Source of the DNA: Paraktedonobacter sp039923935
Lineage (GTDB): Bacteria > Chloroflexota > Ktedonobacteria > Ktedonobacterales > Ktedonobacteraceae
Direction: 5' to 3'
DNA: 22,370 bases
Assembly (NCBI GenBank): GCA_039923935.1
Contig: JBDTBU010000057.1
Coordinates: 1 to 22,370, forward strand
Part shown: positions 21,991-22,370 of the stretch, piece after piece
Layout: every line of letters begins with the position of its first letter
Numbering within the stretch: the first letter of the stretch is position 1
Translations under genes and position numbers: made by a program
Notes under the pieces: generated by a model
Seen by the model: only the letters and a program-made list of their open reading frames with translations
Told to the model about the DNA's origin: nothing
Databases searched by the model: none

Positions 21991-22370
21991 ATGGCAATCT
22001 GCACATCTTGCGGACGTGATGTCAGCGGAAAGAAATTCTGTCCCGATTGCGGTACCCCTATTCAGGCCATGCCAATAGAAGCTGTACCCACAAGCTGTCC
22101 ACGCTGCGGTGGAACCAGCAAAGCGAACGCGGCCTTCTGTATGCATTGCGGCTGTTCGCTGGGTGCACAGTCCCTCGCCTCCAGCGCAGTGCCCATCACA
22201 GTCGTTGTGCAGCAACCAGCCACACGCCAGTGCCCCGCCTGCCACCTAGAAGTGCCGAGTAGCAGCGTCTTCTGCACCAACTGTGGACAGAGCATGGTTA
22301 CTGGGCAAATGCCCTCGCCAACCGTGACCACGCCCAGCCAGACCTTTTGTACCAATTGTGGTGTGAACAA
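21991..22370 (+). CDS. Zinc-ribbon protein, 3' end cut by window edge
   Basis: The frame is open to the right edge (126 complete codons). It starts MAICTSCGRDVSGKKFCPDC and contains consecutive zinc-ribbon units: CTSC...CPDC, CPRC...CMHC, CPAC...CTNC, and the beginning of another, FCTNCGVN. Each unit is a CxxC pair that, with the next, can bind one zinc. The linkers are Pro/Ala/Thr-rich. Such N-terminal ribbon arrays are common in Chloroflexota and are often followed by membrane or WD40/kinase domains that would lie outside the window. GAGAGG lies about eight bases before the ATG. The function is unknown. Confidence 0.85.
   Translation, partial: MAICTSCGRDVSGKKFCPDCGTPIQAMPIEAVPTSCPRCGGTSKANAAFCMHCGCSLGAQSLASSAVPITVVVQQPATRQCPACHLEVPSSSVFCTNCGQSMVTGQMPSPTVTTPSQTFCTNCGVN

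Overview
The window looks like chromosomal DNA of a free-living bacterium of moderate GC content. The best guess is a member of the Chloroflexota, class Ktedonobacteria. This is inferred from the gene mix: a seven-bladed WD40 lipoprotein beside a LuxR/MalT-like regulator, a phosphoketolase, DUF4396 and SHOCT membrane proteins, a UvrD helicase with a toxin-like N-terminus, SirB1, and a zinc-ribbon protein. No marker gene proves the taxonomy. I saw no tRNA, rRNA, CRISPR array or intact insertion sequence.

Layout, left to right. A thioredoxin reductase, cut by the left edge, ends in a bidirectional hairpin terminator. It faces a minus-strand block holding a WD40-repeat lipoprotein and its upstream LuxR-type regulator. 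Next on the minus strand is a helix-turn-helix plus coiled-coil protein with KfrA-like architecture. In front of it lie about 430 bp of non-coding DNA with three long perfect palindromes; the nearest contains this gene's likely -35 box. This region is followed by a relic copy of the 5' end of a phosphoketolase gene that has lost exactly the Shine-Dalgarno sequence and start codon. A LemA/TPM membrane-protein pair follows, preceded by a possible 42-codon leader ORF whose start lies in a hairpin. Then come three copper-themed membrane genes: DUF4396, an anchored cupredoxin and a SHOCT protein.

The middle-right part, still on the minus strand, holds a UbiB-family kinase-like protein fused to a C-terminal L-2-amino-thiazoline-4-carboxylate (ATC) hydrolase-like domain, a site-2 protease with two CBS domains, a phosphoketolase, a decayed ferritin-like protein of the VIT1/CCC1 type, and a superfamily-1 helicase with a RelE-like N-terminal domain. 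The right end is on the plus strand: a SirB1/transglutaminase-like protein, a small PRC-barrel-like protein, a primary-type sigma factor with a strong hairpin after it, and a zinc-ribbon protein cut by the right edge.

The observations most worth following up are the palindrome cluster with its coiled-coil DNA-binding protein, the UbiB/ATC-hydrolase fusion, the RelE-like/UvrD fusion, the phosphoketolase relic, and a 14-bp element (GAGGAACG-N-TTCTC on the minus strand) that recurs upstream of three otherwise unrelated transcription units and in the relic.
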